NCBI GenBank assembly: GCA_009760855.2
Contig: WPIO01000025.1
Coordinates: forward strand, 2,837,501 to 2,899,500
Source: Cristatella mucedo
Taxonomy: Eukaryota; Bryozoa; Phylactolaemata; Cristatellidae
Reading direction: 5' to 3'
DNA: 62,000 nucleotides
Shown: positions 42,893 through 53,589 of the stretch, piece after piece
How positions within the stretch are numbered: the first letter of the stretch is position 1
Layout: each line of letters opens with the position of its first letter
Notes under the pieces: generated by a model
What the model was told of the DNA's origin: nothing
The model's input: the letters and a program-made list of their open reading frames with translations, nothing else
The model's database searches: none
Position numbers and translations under genes: made by a program

Positions 42893-44635
42893 CCTTGCAT
42901 CTTTCAAGTCTAAAGCACCCTTCGCTCTAGTGAACTTTCCTTTTTTGTTCCGCTGCACTTTGCAGGCGTGCATTTGCATGATTCAATATATTTTACAAGC
43001 CAGAGAGCCTACTAACCGGTGGTTATGAGTGTCGTAGTATTTTTTAGTGTTGCAGTGAGTTTACCGGGCCTGGATAAAAATTAAATTCCCAGGTTGCTAT
43101 ACGCCCTATTATTATTTCTATTATTATTATTATTATGATACTCCAGATATATACAGCTGTATATGACACTGTATTTGTGAGCGACAGTGTTCACATGCAA
43201 TTGTGTATTTATATGTATTTTTACAGTCGGTTATAACATACTACTGTTTGAAACATGCCGTAGTTGTGGTAAGCTGATGCCTTCTTTAGAGCTGAATTCC
43301 TTTTCACACCGCCTTTTAATGCGGCGCATTTATTTCTGGCCTCTCAAAAATAGTAAAAATTCAGATCTTGCCCAAAATGGACGACGCCAGAGTTTATGTG
43401 GATATTGCGATTGAGATCATAAACAACATAATATAACAGAATACTGAAACGGCAGCGGTATGAATCAGCCAGTTTATGACTGATATTTATTATTTGCGGT
43501 TACTGAATCGGAAAGGCTGCAAAGCGATTATGCATTAATCTGTGGCCGAGGCCGCCTAACCACCGACACCGTACAATAGGCTGTCAGTTGTACTTCCGGA
43601 TTTGACGTAGGCATTTGAACTCTAGGTCGGTGAGCAGTTGACGTCCACTGTGGCTGCTGTTGAACGTCTGAAACCCCCCCCCCTTGATGCTATTTTAATA
43701 GACCTCTCTACGCAATTGGTATGGACTTGTTATGCTGAGGTATCAGCGTTCTCTGTCTGTGCTATGTTCCGCCACTGTCGGCATATCTTCGCACCCATCG
43801 ATGCTGCCCAAGGCCTTAAGCTGCGACAGTTTTCGTCCGTTTAGGAGCCTGAGCTTTCGGTGGGCTAGTTCTGTATGGACGCGAACGCCGAACACAACTT
43901 TTACAAGAAATGATGGTCGAAGACGCATAGAAAGCAAAAAAGACGCGGAAACTGCGTCGGACTGTAAGCTTTATTGAGAGGTATGTCATTTTCATTCAAA
44001 ACCTCAAATATCGTATCATGTTTGAGTTTGGGACGTACCCAAGACAATTATTTGATTTTTGAGCAAATCTTCTCGGTACCGTCTCGACATTCAACCCATA
44101 AGGTTAACATTAGGCTTGCCATTAATTACAAAGCTCTTAACATTAGGCTTACCATTAAGTACAAGGGTCTGGAAGATATCAGTTGTCTGAAGTTTGAAAA
44201 TTATTTTCCAAATATAAATCACACATGATTATTTATGGTATATTTTTTGCTTTGGCGCGTTATGTTTGGTAAACTTTGTTGATCAAAGATCGTGTGCAAT
44301 TTAACTTTTCACATTATGTATAACGACTTAATTATATGTACTTGTAACAGTCATTTGATGGCATACTTGTTGTGTTATTTTCATAGAATGATTAGCCATT
44401 TTTTTGTTGACAAAGTTGTTCAAATCAATTAATATTTGTGATTTAAATGCAAAGGGAGTGTAAAAATTCTCCACATATAGTCTGATCCATCCGCGGGAGA
44501 TTCTCGAGAAAATAACAGCGGCTACCGATTACTACATTCATCAAACAGTGCTATCACCCCTACTACGGATGCAAACTGGGAGATCAGAATAAGACATGGG
44601 CAAATATCGTGTGCAAGCCCTATAATAATAATAAT
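42893..44635. other. unassigned sequence with small repeats
   Basis: Contains a short (ATT)n run at 43107-43137, a C run at 43674-43683 and a 33-bp tandem duplication at 44104-44168 ('ttaacattaggcttgccatt' and its near copy). No gene supported; (TAA)n at 44621-44638 belongs to the adjoining SINE tail. Confidence 0.5.
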
Positions 44636-44638
44636 AAT

Positions 44639-44806
44639 AGCTGATTAGACAGCCTCTTTTGTATAGCGACAGAAGAGCCTTTACGGCTATTACTACCGCT
44701 TGCAGTGGCGATAAAGACTCGCCCACCGCAGGATTTGAATCCACGACCTCGCGTGTAAGGGCATGAAAACGAACTGCCTTACCTAAAGTGCCATCCCGGC
44801 ATGTAG
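44639..44806 (-). mobile_element. tRNA-derived SINE, family A
   Basis: Minus-strand copy with box B 'ggattcaaatcc' and the body 'gtaaaggctcttctgtcgctatacaaaagaggctgtctaatcagct'. An (AAT)n tract, likely its 3' tail, precedes it on the plus strand. Confidence 0.88.
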
Positions 44807-45484
44807 AGAATTTGAGACGATGGTTTTAAGGTCAAGCAAATGCATGCCATCTGGAGTACTAATGTGGTATTCAAAAAGGCTTGTGTTTACTACTGTCACG
44901 TTCTATTTCAACTAATGGTAGTGAGTAGTAGCCTCTGTAATAGGGTGGAGGTGTATCGCTTTCCGGAAAGCACTCTGCACGTGAAGGAACTGTCAAAATT
45001 TGAGAATATCTGGAAGATTTTTGTGGCTAGGACGAAGGCTGATATGTAGCTGCCATCTTCTAACCTATTCTTGATTAGCTGTTGCACCTAGCTTAGGTAC
45101 AAGCCGACGGGCAGCCATCGTCCATCAACCCCACCGTTGATAAGCTGTCGCTGATGAGTAGAGGCGAGACGAGCGAACCGGGGAGAGAGGGCAGACCGAA
45201 CGTAGAAAGGAGAATTGGAAAGCGGACGGTGGGTAGAATGGCCGAGTGCTGTTTCGCGGCAAGCCTCAGCCAAATAACGGTTTTTGAAGCCCCTTGGGGT
45301 TTCCTTGTCGTCGCTTATGTGTCGCCAGAGCGTCAAACTTTGCTACGTCGAAGCTAGTGAATAGTCAAGCGAGAGAGTCGCGTCTTTTTTGCTGCGAACT
45401 TAGAAAGTGATGCTAAGGTGCATCTTCGTCACAGCTGTCACACCCGGAACCACAATTATTAAAGAAATTTGCGAATCTTCGAGA

Positions 45485-45526
45485 TGCTATTTTTGCCGGT
45501 ATACAAACTACTCGACTGTATTTCGC
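45485..45526 (+). pseudogene. Gypsy-2 gag zinc-knuckle remnant
   Basis: The frame reads C-Y-F-C-R-Y-T-N-Y-S-T-V-F-R. The spacing fits C-x2-C-x4-H-x4-C with the histidine changed to tyrosine (TAC) and the last cysteine to arginine (CGC), each one base from the expected codon. The knuckle would have bound the packaged RNA. The position upstream of the protease supports the call. Confidence 0.5.
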
Positions 45527-46179
45527 CTACGTCGAAAGTGGGCTACGTGCAAGCCCAGGCCCTGTAGATCAGTCCACAGTTATTTATCGGGCCTGCGAAG
45601 TTGCTTCAACCGAGCCTTACCAGCTCCACTGAAGCCGTGCATTCTAGTGGCTGAGGCAGACAATACTGCTAAGCTTAGACATAGGGAGGCGATAAGTGCC
45701 TACGACAGGTTTTCGGTAAACCGTAGTCCGGATTAATGTCGCACGTCGTGAATGGGCTATAGCCAACACAGCATGGAGCCGTTGATTTGTGACAAAAACA
45801 TCATGAGGTTATCACTAAACAACGTTGTACATCGAGAGGTTCGCCTAGAGGCATAACTTGGTCGACCACTAGCTGCGTCCACTGTGAATGGTGCAACACT
45901 CAGCAAAGGATTTCCAGCAACTCATGTGCGAGTTCACTCGAAGATTGCTCCACAAAAAATCAGTAGCATGATAGGTGGTTTACAGTGACTTCCATCGTCA
46001 CTGCGTTGGCAGGGCACACTAGGCAAAAGACTGTACTAGCCCCGAGCACGTCAAGAAACGGCAGAAGGCGGGAAAGAACGCGCTAGTCTCTTCTGCCAAC
46101 TCGACAGCTCAGAATAATAGGCCTTCTCAATTCAGAAATGCATAGTCATCCTTGTTTCTTTCTGCAGTGCATACTTAAT

Positions 46180-46260
46180 CGGACTGCGGTTGAGGACCTG
46201 CTCGACACGGGATCCTAAGTATGACTATTGGCAGCTGACCATCGGCTCACCAGGAATTTA
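46180..46260 (+). pseudogene. Gypsy-2 aspartic protease remnant
   Basis: The frame reads T-A-V-E-D-L-L-D-T-G-S, the retroviral-type aspartic protease active-site loop, followed at once by a TAA stop. Downstream frames to about 46800 could hold the rest of the domain, but no flap motif is clear. Confidence 0.55.
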
Positions 46261-47027
46261 AAGCTGCACTGATTTCCAGTTCAAGTGTAGTCTATCAGTA
46301 GTGGCCCCATTCACATTCGTGATGAAACCGCTGTCAGAGTTTACAAGAGACAACGGTCGAGGACTGGCGTTTGTGGACGTGGCAAACAGGATGACCCCAG
46401 CCGTTTTGGTTGCCGACTTCCCTAGAACACTTCCTGAGTGAGTAATAGCTGACGGGTCATTCTACATCTGTACGATCTATGCCCAGCACAGTTCTCTTCA
46501 TTGACTGAGGCCCCAGTGCATGCTTGGCGGGGTCAATGGACTGCATCTATTGATAATTCACTAACCGTGCTTGCCGTGAGAACAACATTTCTGTTAGGCA
46601 GGAGCCAAGCGGTGTTTAAATTTCAGTGCAGCTCTGGTACACAGCAAAAACTCTTGCTTGAAAGAGCTAATCTTCCAGATGGTGTACCTTTGAGAAAAAC
46701 GCTGATGATTCCAGGAAATAAAGGTCGATTCGGGGTAAGAGCACTGAAATTAATGGACCATCTGGTGACGTTAAATGCTATACCGGTTTTCAAACTAGCT
46801 TGCTCAGAGAGAGACCGAGGATAAACGTGCACACACTGAGCGTGGACACTGCTGCACCTTATTTATCAGGGGAATTGAGGCAGCAGCTAGCGAGACTGCT
46901 TATGAAATATTGCCTAATATTCTCCCAAAGCTCGAGGGATTTAGGAAAGAACAATAAAATACAACATGACATTCTGCTGGAGCCAGAAGCAGTGCCGGTT
47001 CAATAGAGCCATAGGCGCTTTCCACTT

Positions 47028-47358
47028 TCGCTATAATAATAATAATAACAATGCACTTTGTAGTTCGATTGCATGCGGGCTGGTACCGCTCCTTTCCTCA
47101 ACAGCTGGTGAAAGCATCACCGAGAGGGGCCTGTGCGCAGCTGTGGTCAGCTTCTAATGAGGCGTTGACACAGGCCGATAACCCGGTGGTGAACAGATGG
47201 TGAATTCACCATCGGGGTCGGCCAAGGGACAGCCAGGGTCGAGGAGGACAGTCGAGTGACAGTAGGGGCCGAGGGAAGCCGTGCGCTCTTCGGCTCCGTG
47301 AGTGGTAATAAACTGTCGGTGTTGGGCATCGGCTGGCTCTCTGATGGGCGAACCAAAC
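47028..47358 (-). repeat. dispersed repeat 'R' (copy 1)
   Basis: The minus strand aligns by eye with plus-strand 53030-53290: 'gtttattaccac/tttattgcac', 'ctgtcccttggccgacccc/ctgtcccttcgccgaccctg', 'gaattcaccatctg/gaatccaccatctg' and 'ggagcggtaccagcccgcatgc/ggagcggtaccggcctgcatat'. It sits inside the Gypsy-2 pre-RT/RT junction, so it is a later insertion. LTR sequence is a plausible identity. Confidence 0.72.
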
Positions 47359-47475
47359 TACTCACTTGATAAAGCGCCCTCAGATAACTCAATCTCTCTA
47401 TAGGCGCTTTACATTTGCTGCAAAGAGAAATGCAAATGAATGGTGAGTAATATCATGCTTGTTATACAAAACCAA
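47359..47475 (-). mobile_element. L2 3' end inserted in Gypsy-2
   Basis: 'ttgataaagcgccctcagataactcaatctctctataggcgctttacatttgctgcaaag' is a good L2 terminal box on the minus strand, followed by about 60 bp of 3' UTR. Gypsy RT homology resumes directly after it. Confidence 0.85.
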
Positions 47476-47525
47476 ACCCAGTTGAGAAGAATTCCGTTAA
47501 GCGGGACGATGGCATCATCGAACGA

Positions 47526-47999
47526 TTGAACAGTCCGTGGGCATCACTATTCGTGATCGTCAGAAAGCCCTCGGGTGACATTACAATTTGTGCCGATTAT
47601 CGAAAACTCAATGAAGTCACCGTGATGGACAGCTACCCATTCCCTAAGCTCACAGAGACGCTGGACCGTCTTCACAAAGCTAAGTTCTATAGCAACCTCG
47701 ATATGACATTAGGTCACCATCAAATTGAGGTTTCTGAAGCAGATAGACCGAAATCGACGTTTGCATCACCCTATGGCCCATACCAGTATTTTCGTTTGTC
47801 ATTCGAACTCAACAACGCCACAGAGACATTTCAACGTGACACCAAAAACCTCATTCATGTGCTTGACACGGAAGATGTCTTGGCATACCTTGAGGACTTC
47901 GTTTGCTTTCCCGAATCTTGGTGTTTCGGTGCCAGCTACCACATAGCAACGTTTGTGGCTCTTGAACCGTTTGGGCGTTGCCCGAGCTGGCCAAACTAG
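47526..47999 (+). pseudogene. Gypsy-2 reverse transcriptase fragment
   Basis: The 157-codon frame carries the fingers and palm of a Gypsy RT: S-P-W-A-S-L-F-V-I-V-R-K-P-S-G-D, C-A-D-Y-R-K-L-N, Y-P-F-P-K-L, F-Y-S-N-L-D-M and the Y-Q-Y-F-R-L-S-F box. The catalytic Y-x-D-D position (47886-47897) reads Y-L-E-D, with the first aspartate replaced by glutamate, which would be expected to impair polymerization. The first ATG is internal; homology starts about 45 bases earlier at the edge of the L2 insertion. RT connection homology resumes in another frame at about 48345-48600 (V-S-A-G-like and D-V-D-E-L motifs). Confidence 0.88.
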
Positions 48000-48637
48000 T
48001 TTTGAGGCTCTCTAAGCCGTCTGATGTTACCAGAGCGGACAAACCAGGATGCAGTCCGCCCGTTTGGCCTGCTACTCCTATTAGCCAGCAGTGGCCCGGC
48101 CCCGACTCACCCAAGTACCATAGACATGGTATATCAGACCGGCCGCACTACGACACAAACACGAGCGCTCGCTGGCGCTCGCGTGCTCTCCGAAACTATT
48201 GCTTGACGCCCTGTTCCTCTTTTTAAAACTTATAACTTGTGAATGTGTATTTCTTGGTGTTTCGCCCTGAGAACATAACACTTGGGATGACCGTGTGGCT
48301 GCCCTTACTAGCGTTACAAGCCCGTTCGGGTAATGAGGGTTTAAACACTATGGAAAAAATTCCTGCTTAGCCGAATTAGGAAGTTGCCTTCTTGGGGCAC
48401 GTTTGGTCTGCAGGAATTATTAGACGAATGCAAAAAAGCGTCAGTCATCAACGACTGGCAAGTACCTAAGGATGTTGATGAATTGTCAAGATTCCCGGGA
48501 CTCAGGCTTTTATCGCAAGTTCATGCCGGGCTATGCCCAGATTTCTGCTGTCCCCGACAAGACCAGCTGAAGCAGTTCGCATGGTCGGGAAAATCTAAAT
48601 TGGATAAATCTAAATCTAAAAACAAATAAACAATAAG

Positions 48638-48640
<3 letters not shown>

Positions 48641-48679
<39 letters not shown>
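48641..48679. repeat. (AT)n microsatellite
   Basis: About 19 AT units followed by an AT-rich stretch to 48740, placed between the RT connection and RNase H homology of Gypsy-2. Confidence 0.96.
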
Positions 48680-48684
<5 letters not shown>

Positions 48685-48799
48685 ATAATATTAAAATAAA
48701 TAATAGATAATAATAATAGTAAATAATAAAAATTATAAATTGGCCTTCTTAATAAAGTGAATAAGGAGATGCTTATCGACGATGTGGAGCTGAAGCTCC

Positions 48800-49150
48800 C
48801 AGATCAAGACCTTGCGTTCGTCGTAGCTTGTGATGCTTCCTCAGTCGCTCAATGTCCGGAAACAGCTCGATAAGAACAGGGAGCAGCTGCCGGTAGCATT
48901 TGAAGGGCGGAAGCTGGATGCCAGTAAGGCGAAATACTCGGCAACTGAACTGGACTGCCTGGCAGTAGTGAATGCTCTGAAAGTAGGCGGACCCTATTTG
49001 CTGGGCACTACATTCGCACTGTGTTCACTAACCACGAAGTGGTCACGACGTCACATTTTAAGGAGAAAGCAAAAGGATTCGCTGGACTTCTGTGGCATTG
49101 GCTCATAAGTCCGACGAGTTGGATTTCAAGGTGTTCCACAAACCTGGTAA
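48800..49150 (+). pseudogene. Gypsy-2 RNase H fragment
   Basis: One frame gives V-V-A-C-D-A-S-S-V-A, the RNase H entry with its first aspartate. A second gives R-K-L-D-A-S-K-A-K-Y-S-A-T-E-L-D-C-L-A-V-V-N-A-L-K, the catalytic glutamate helix. A third gives the F-T-N-H-E-V-V block, where the D of T-D-H is now N. Three frames in 350 bases mean at least two frameshifts. Confidence 0.85.
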
Positions 49151-49429
49151 GCCAAGCATTGCTGCCAGTGCTCTTTACTGGGCACCTCCTGACGTCGCTG
49201 GTACAACTTTGGGGAGGGATTTCTCACTAGAAGATATCCAGTAAGTGCAAGATCAGAATCCTGATTTGGTTTCTCTGATTTCAGAGCTCGGCAAAAGAAA
49301 GCATTCTGCCGGTCAGTTCCAAGCGATGCTGTCCAGAATTTTTGTGAACTCACCAACAAGAATGTTTACTGTGGATGGTAATTGAATAATGTTACCCATG
49401 ACATTTCAAAGGAATGCTTTGAGAGCACT

Positions 49430-50750
49430 TCATGACAACACAGATGCAGAGAACCGTGCTACAGATAAGACCTTCCCGGTGATCTAACAGTGGCTCTTCC
49501 ACTTAGGAATCAAGAACAAAGTTGATGATTGGATTAAGCCTTGTGTGACTGATTACGTTTAAATAGTGGTACTGCCCCCGATTGTCGTGCGAGTGGGCTG
49601 TGACGCCCGATTTTGTATGCTGGCGGGATGTGATGTTAGTGACTGATATGAAATGCAGGCAGTCAGGATGCGCTGCTAGCAATTTACGCGATAGGGGTAA
49701 GGAGCCGGAAGGCGGAACTCCACTAGGAAAGTTAAGTGAAGAGAGCTAACTGGCGGCGTTTTTCGTCGGCTGGCGTTCTGTGATGTGCACGACGGCAGCC
49801 AAGCTTCGGTGACTAGTCAGGAGCGCAGACGTCATTCGCAAACAAAAAGCTCAGCTTGGTCAAATGCCGACACCACGAAACCGTTTGGGTGTGTTCAAGT
49901 AGACCTTAAGTGGAACCTTCCAGAAATTAAGCGAAAAATAAGTATCTTCTAGTCGTCTACGATTATTTTTTGAAATCTATTGTTGCTTTCTTTCTACTGA
50001 AAAAGAAAAATGAAACGTTGTATGAAGCTTTCGTCGAAAACTTTGTGCTCGTTTATGGCGTCACAAATAGCTTGTGCAGCAACCAAGGTGCCGAGTTTGA
50101 GTTGAGATTACTGCATGCAGTTTGCCGACTGTTTCACATTGGAAAAAACACGCTCTATTTTTGCCCATTGGGCAGTTTAACATGTTTAGTGGTGCAATCG
50201 AACTATTATCGACCTGGTCGGACTACTTGTAGGTCCAGACCAGCATGAGTGGGACTCATGAGTACCGTATGTATGCTTTGCATATAGGACATCGCAACAT
50301 GCAACGACTTAGTCGCCTCTATGCTAACAAATATTTGGGATCATGACAACTATAATCTATTGTGATGCAAGGTTGGAGAGACTGTAGTCCAGTCCAGACT
50401 GTGTGTCCAGTCAACTCAAATATGTCACCAGCCATAATGTCAAGCTGAGACAAATACGGATCGTATCCAACAGGCGTGCGACACAGTGACCAAGAACCAG
50501 AAACTGCAACAAGCTAGGCAAAAGAGTTAGCAACCAGGGATAGCTCAATTCGCGCCTTTTCAACGGGAAGAGACAGTGTGGTTGAGGAACTAGCGAAAAT
50601 CGCCTGGTCTCAGCGCTAAACTTGAACCTCATTGGAGAGGCCTGCGCCGTAAAAGGCAAGAATCCAAGCCTTTCGCATTTAATCGGGTCAGGAAGTGTGA
50701 GACCTTTAGTTGTACACTGTGACCATCTCTTTTGCTTTAAAGAACAAAAA
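49430..50750 (+). pseudogene. Gypsy-2 integrase remnant
   Basis: The zinc-binding part is suggested by H-D-N-T-D-A-E-N-R-A-like and V-D-D-W-I-K-P-C-V-T segments (49430-49560), the second cysteine being lost. The catalytic core reads D-Y-F-L-K-S-I-V-A-F at about 49962 and V-Y-G-V-T-N-S-L-C-S-N-Q-G-A-E-F at about 50054, where the core D is now N. The C-terminus ends with R-P-L-V-V-H-C-D-H-L at about 50701. An unrelated 270-bp stretch (49600-49870) interrupts it. Confidence 0.78.
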
Positions 50751-51206
50751 AAGCTACCTGATAAAAAAACAAACTTCAGGATAACAAGGATAACAATGAC
50801 GGTGCACAGCAACCCGCGTCCATATAGGACTCTGGTGGCTACAGATGAATTGTCCAGCATTGTCAATGTCCTACCCGAATTGGCTCCTCGAGCTATTGAC
50901 TAGACTGCGAATGAGGTCATGTATCCAGTCGAGGTATGGTGATCTGAGACGTCTGTGATGTGATAAGGATCTCCGGCTAGGGCAAGGCCAACCTTGAAGC
51001 TTGAGCTTGGACGTCCGATGCTCGTAATCTTTGCTTTTGAAAACCTGATACTGGCCGGACAAGTCATTGGTGTTCGACGCTCTCGGCATCGCCCAAAAAA
51101 TGCATTCGGACGGATGACGGGCGGCCGCCAACGATGCTGCAACCCAAGCAAGGCAACGAGGACTATTCCCCGAGAGGGGCTGGAGTTAGGCACACTCATT
51201 GACTAA

Positions 51207-52435
51207 GATCATCTGAAATACCTCTGAAATATGGAGTGCCTCAGGGCTCCGTGCCAGGTCCGGTTCTTTTCACGGTTTATACTCTCCCTCTTGCTGATGT
51301 GATTGCCAAGCACAATCTAGGCTTTCACTTCTATGCAGATGACACTCAGTTGTACCTTTGCTTTGATCCCTCCCAGCCTTCGAGCACCTCAAATTCTCTA
51401 AACTCACTTGCTACCTGCATTGATGACATCCGCACATGGATGGCAGAAAATTTTCTAAAACTAAACAATGACAAAACTAACTTACTAGTTATGGGCAAAC
51501 CCAGTGTGATTCAGAAATTGGAAAGGCTGACGCTCAAAATTGGCTCTGCCAGCATATCTCCTGTCGAATCAGCTCGAAATCTAGGTATCATATTCCAAAA
51601 TGACCTCTCGTTAGACGACCATATCAGCTCCACAGTCAAATCTGCCTATTTTCAGCTTCATAATATTGCTAAAAATCGGGCTTGTTTAGATAAGGATACC
51701 ACGTCTAAGTTGGTCCATGCATTCGTGACATCTCTTCTCGACTTCTGCAACTCACTGCTTACTGGCCTACCAGCATGTGCGATAAGGCGATTGCAGCTGG
51801 TGCAAAACTCTGCAGCTAGGCTTGTCTGTCGTGAGCGTCGCAGTTGCCACATTACTCCACTTCTCGCCGACCTGCACTGCCTACCAGTCAAGCAACGGAT
51901 TGACTTCAAGGTTTTGTCGCTCACTTTTAGGTCCCTTTATTCTATGGCTCCTGCCTATCTCTCCAACAGACTCCCCCATCAGGCCAAGCATCGTAGCACC
52001 TGCTTTTCGGAATCCAACAGTCTACAAATACCTCGTACAAACCTTAAATCCTTTGGAGACCGTGCATTTAGTTCGTATGGTCCCAAAGCTTGGAACTCCC
52101 TCCCGACCTGCGTCAGAACATCCCCTGACCTGACCACATTTAAAAGGAACTTAAAAACACACCTATTTAGGACAGCATTTAGTAGGTCCCTGTGATTCGT
52201 ACTTTACGTGCTTATGCGTGCTGACACTGTGCATGCTGCCACTAACCACATTTGCATGCTGACCCTGTGCATGTAACCCCTAACCATGTTATTCATTTTG
52301 TTTGTTTTTCAAGCATGATTGTACTTACCATTTAATTGCATTTCTTTTTGCAGCAAATGTAAAGCGCCTAGAAAGAGATTAAGTTCTCTGAGGGCGCTTT
52401 ATCAAGTACATTATTATTATTATTATTATTATTCT
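51207..52435 (+). mobile_element. L2-clade LINE, best-preserved copy
   Basis: A 5'-truncated copy that begins in the RT palm, keeps the whole downstream ORF2 open, and has the complete 3' UTR and a (TTA)n tail at 52411-52434. It is the reference copy for the family here; copies at 6.3, 26.1, 35.9 and 61.2 kb align closely to it. The family assignment to L2 rests on the palm, C-terminal and 3' end pattern known from vertebrate and invertebrate L2/Maui-type elements. Confidence 0.93.
51236..52195 (+). CDS. L2 ORF2 partial: RT palm to C-terminus, 319 codons
   Basis: Starts inside the RT domain at M-P-Q-G-S-V-P-G-P-V-L-F (motif B). Homology continues a few codons further upstream, so the ATG is internal. 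The catalytic F-H-F-Y-A-D-D-T-Q-L-Y box is intact (YADD at 51332-51343, about residue 33). L-K-L-N-N-D-K-T follows, then the L2-specific C-terminal region: NLGIIFQNDLSLDDHISSTV, LLDFCNSLLTGLP, RLQLVQNSAARLVCRERRS, FGDRAFSSYGPKAWNSLPTC and a basic end. The AP-type endonuclease and the RT fingers are missing, so the product could not retrotranspose. The absence of any stop in 319 codons marks a recent insertion. Confidence 0.92.
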   Translation: MPQGSVPGPVLFTVYTLPLADVIAKHNLGFHFYADDTQLYLCFDPSQPSSTSNSLNSLATCIDDIRTWMAENFLKLNNDKTNLLVMGKPSVIQKLERLTLKIGSASISPVESARNLGIIFQNDLSLDDHISSTVKSAYFQLHNIAKNRACLDKDTTSKLVHAFVTSLLDFCNSLLTGLPACAIRRLQLVQNSAARLVCRERRSCHITPLLADLHCLPVKQRIDFKVLSLTFRSLYSMAPAYLSNRLPHQAKHRSTCFSESNSLQIPRTNLKSFGDRAFSSYGPKAWNSLPTCVRTSPDLTTFKRNLKTHLFRTAFSRSL

Positions 52436-52795
52436 ACGTTACCCCAGTAGCGTGTTGTCTGTAGCCCCATCCGTGACCTTGAGTATTCGCTGAGCTGAGA
52501 TGTGCCTCGCTAGTAAATCCCCGTTACTGCAGCCAATGCCGTACCAATGCTGTCTTGGCTGGTACTTTAACGGATTGCTGCCGTCTTCAAGATAGCTGCG
52601 GTTCGAAAATGTTCTCCCACGTCGGTAAGGCTGGCTTCATGTTTTCCTGTGTACCCCGTAGCTTCATGCTCCTAGGGCTCGCAGCAGTTCTGTTTAAAAC
52701 GTCTTTTGTTTCTGGCGCATGCGATATTGTTGTACAGAGATTTAACGAAACTCCCGCTTGTCTTGCCTTAGCCTATCGATGCGAAAAGTAGGTGG
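52436..52795 (+). other. unassigned; possible secreted-protein exon at about 52594-52788
   Basis: A plus frame contains M-F-S-H-V-G-K-A-G-F-M-F and a hydrophobic S-F-M-L-L-G-L-A-A-V-L-F segment, then C-D-I-V-V-Q-R-F-N-E-T-P-A-C-L-A. This could be a signal peptide followed by a mature start with a possible N-glycosylation site (N-E-T). Splice signals are weak and no family is recognised. Confidence 0.22.
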
Positions 52796-53343
52796 TGTAG
52801 CCGGAATGGGGTGGTGCTGGACGGATCAGAATCTGCTCTCACCCAGCCTTCGGTTAGAAGCCTATCACCATCTGCTACAACGGATCTGGAGCAACTGAGC
52901 TGTGAGGTATTGAACCAACCCGATAGTTGGCTATCAACACATACCTGGTCGCGGACTGTCAAACCTCTAGTATTGCTGCGAGACTCTGTGACTGCCTAAA
53001 TCCTCATTGTGGTCCGGCATACAGAACACTGGTCCAGAACGCCAACTATTTATTGCACAAGGCACGGAGCAGCAAGACGCACGACTGCTTTCGCCCCCTT
53101 CTCACACTCGAGTCTCCTCTGTCCTCCCCTCGGGCTGTCCCTTCGCCGACCCTGATGGCGAATCCACCATCTGAATGTGGTTACCGGCCTGTCCAAACCA
53201 CACCACAGGCGGACCACAGCTTTGCACTGCCGGTGATGCTCCTGACAGCTGTTTTCGAATGGAGCGGTACCGGCCTGCATATACAGACCATACTCATGTC
53301 ATGTTTAGGTACAAAGCAGAGAGGGAGAAGCTGTGACGTTACA
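52796..53343 (+). mobile_element. possible LTR-like unit
   Basis: Begins TGTAGCCGG and ends GACGTTACA, loosely matching the TG...CA ends of Gypsy LTRs. It contains repeat R in the orientation that would read forward, and a 'ctatttattg' TATA-like word near 53045. No target-site duplication is seen at the ends, so the boundaries are guesses. Confidence 0.25.
53030..53290 (+). repeat. dispersed repeat 'R' (copy 2)
   Basis: Plus-strand partner of the repeat at 47028-47358; the shared words are listed there. The divergence is moderate, so the two are not a recent duplication. Confidence 0.72.
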
Positions 53344-53401
53344 TCAGTACACTAAGGGGTCCCGGCCGAGGTAATATCATGCTGTGTTTTGATCCTTAAA
53401 G

Positions 53402-53517
53402 GAAGATTCGCCCACAGAGATTCATCAACGGAATGCTTATTCTGGACGATTCATTCAAAGGGCGATTCATCCACAGAAGATTAATCTACGGACGACTCAT
53501 CCACTGACGGTTCATGC
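53402..53517. repeat. degenerate 15-bp minisatellite
   Basis: About eight units of 'gattcatccacagga' type with substitutions and one-base length changes (for example 'gattcatcaacgga', 'cgattcatccacagaa', 'gactcatccactgac'). Confidence 0.8.
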
Positions 53518-53589
53518 TGTTTAGGGAGGTCGGAATAATGCAATGCCAGGTGGTAAAAATCTGTCTCAAACCTGATGCAGAATGTACAT

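Larger units (their letters stand above)
45400..50860 (+). mobile_element. Ty3/Gypsy retrotransposon 'Gypsy-2', decayed and interrupted
   Basis: Remnants appear in the normal Gypsy order: gag zinc knuckle (about 45485-45526), aspartic protease D-T-G-S (46204-46215), pre-RT linker (about 46840-47000), RT (47500-48600), RNase H (48800-49150) and integrase (49430-50750). Every domain is broken by stops or frameshifts. The block at 47028-47475 is foreign (another repeat plus an L2 end). More unexplained sequence sits at about 48030-48340 and 49600-49870, where the protein homology pauses. I could not find its LTRs. It is a dead copy. Confidence 0.85.

Noticed and set aside
45150-45180. Possible hammerhead ribozyme core (ctgatgag ... 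cgaa)
   Set aside because: The stem II pairing is only two base pairs, the GAAA box reads GAGCGAA, and no stem III/I partners are visible.
49599-50065. TGTGACGCC ... GGCGTCACA pair resembling LTR ends
   Set aside because: The right half lies inside conserved integrase codons (V-Y-G-V-T-N), so it cannot be an LTR end; the match is taken as coincidence.
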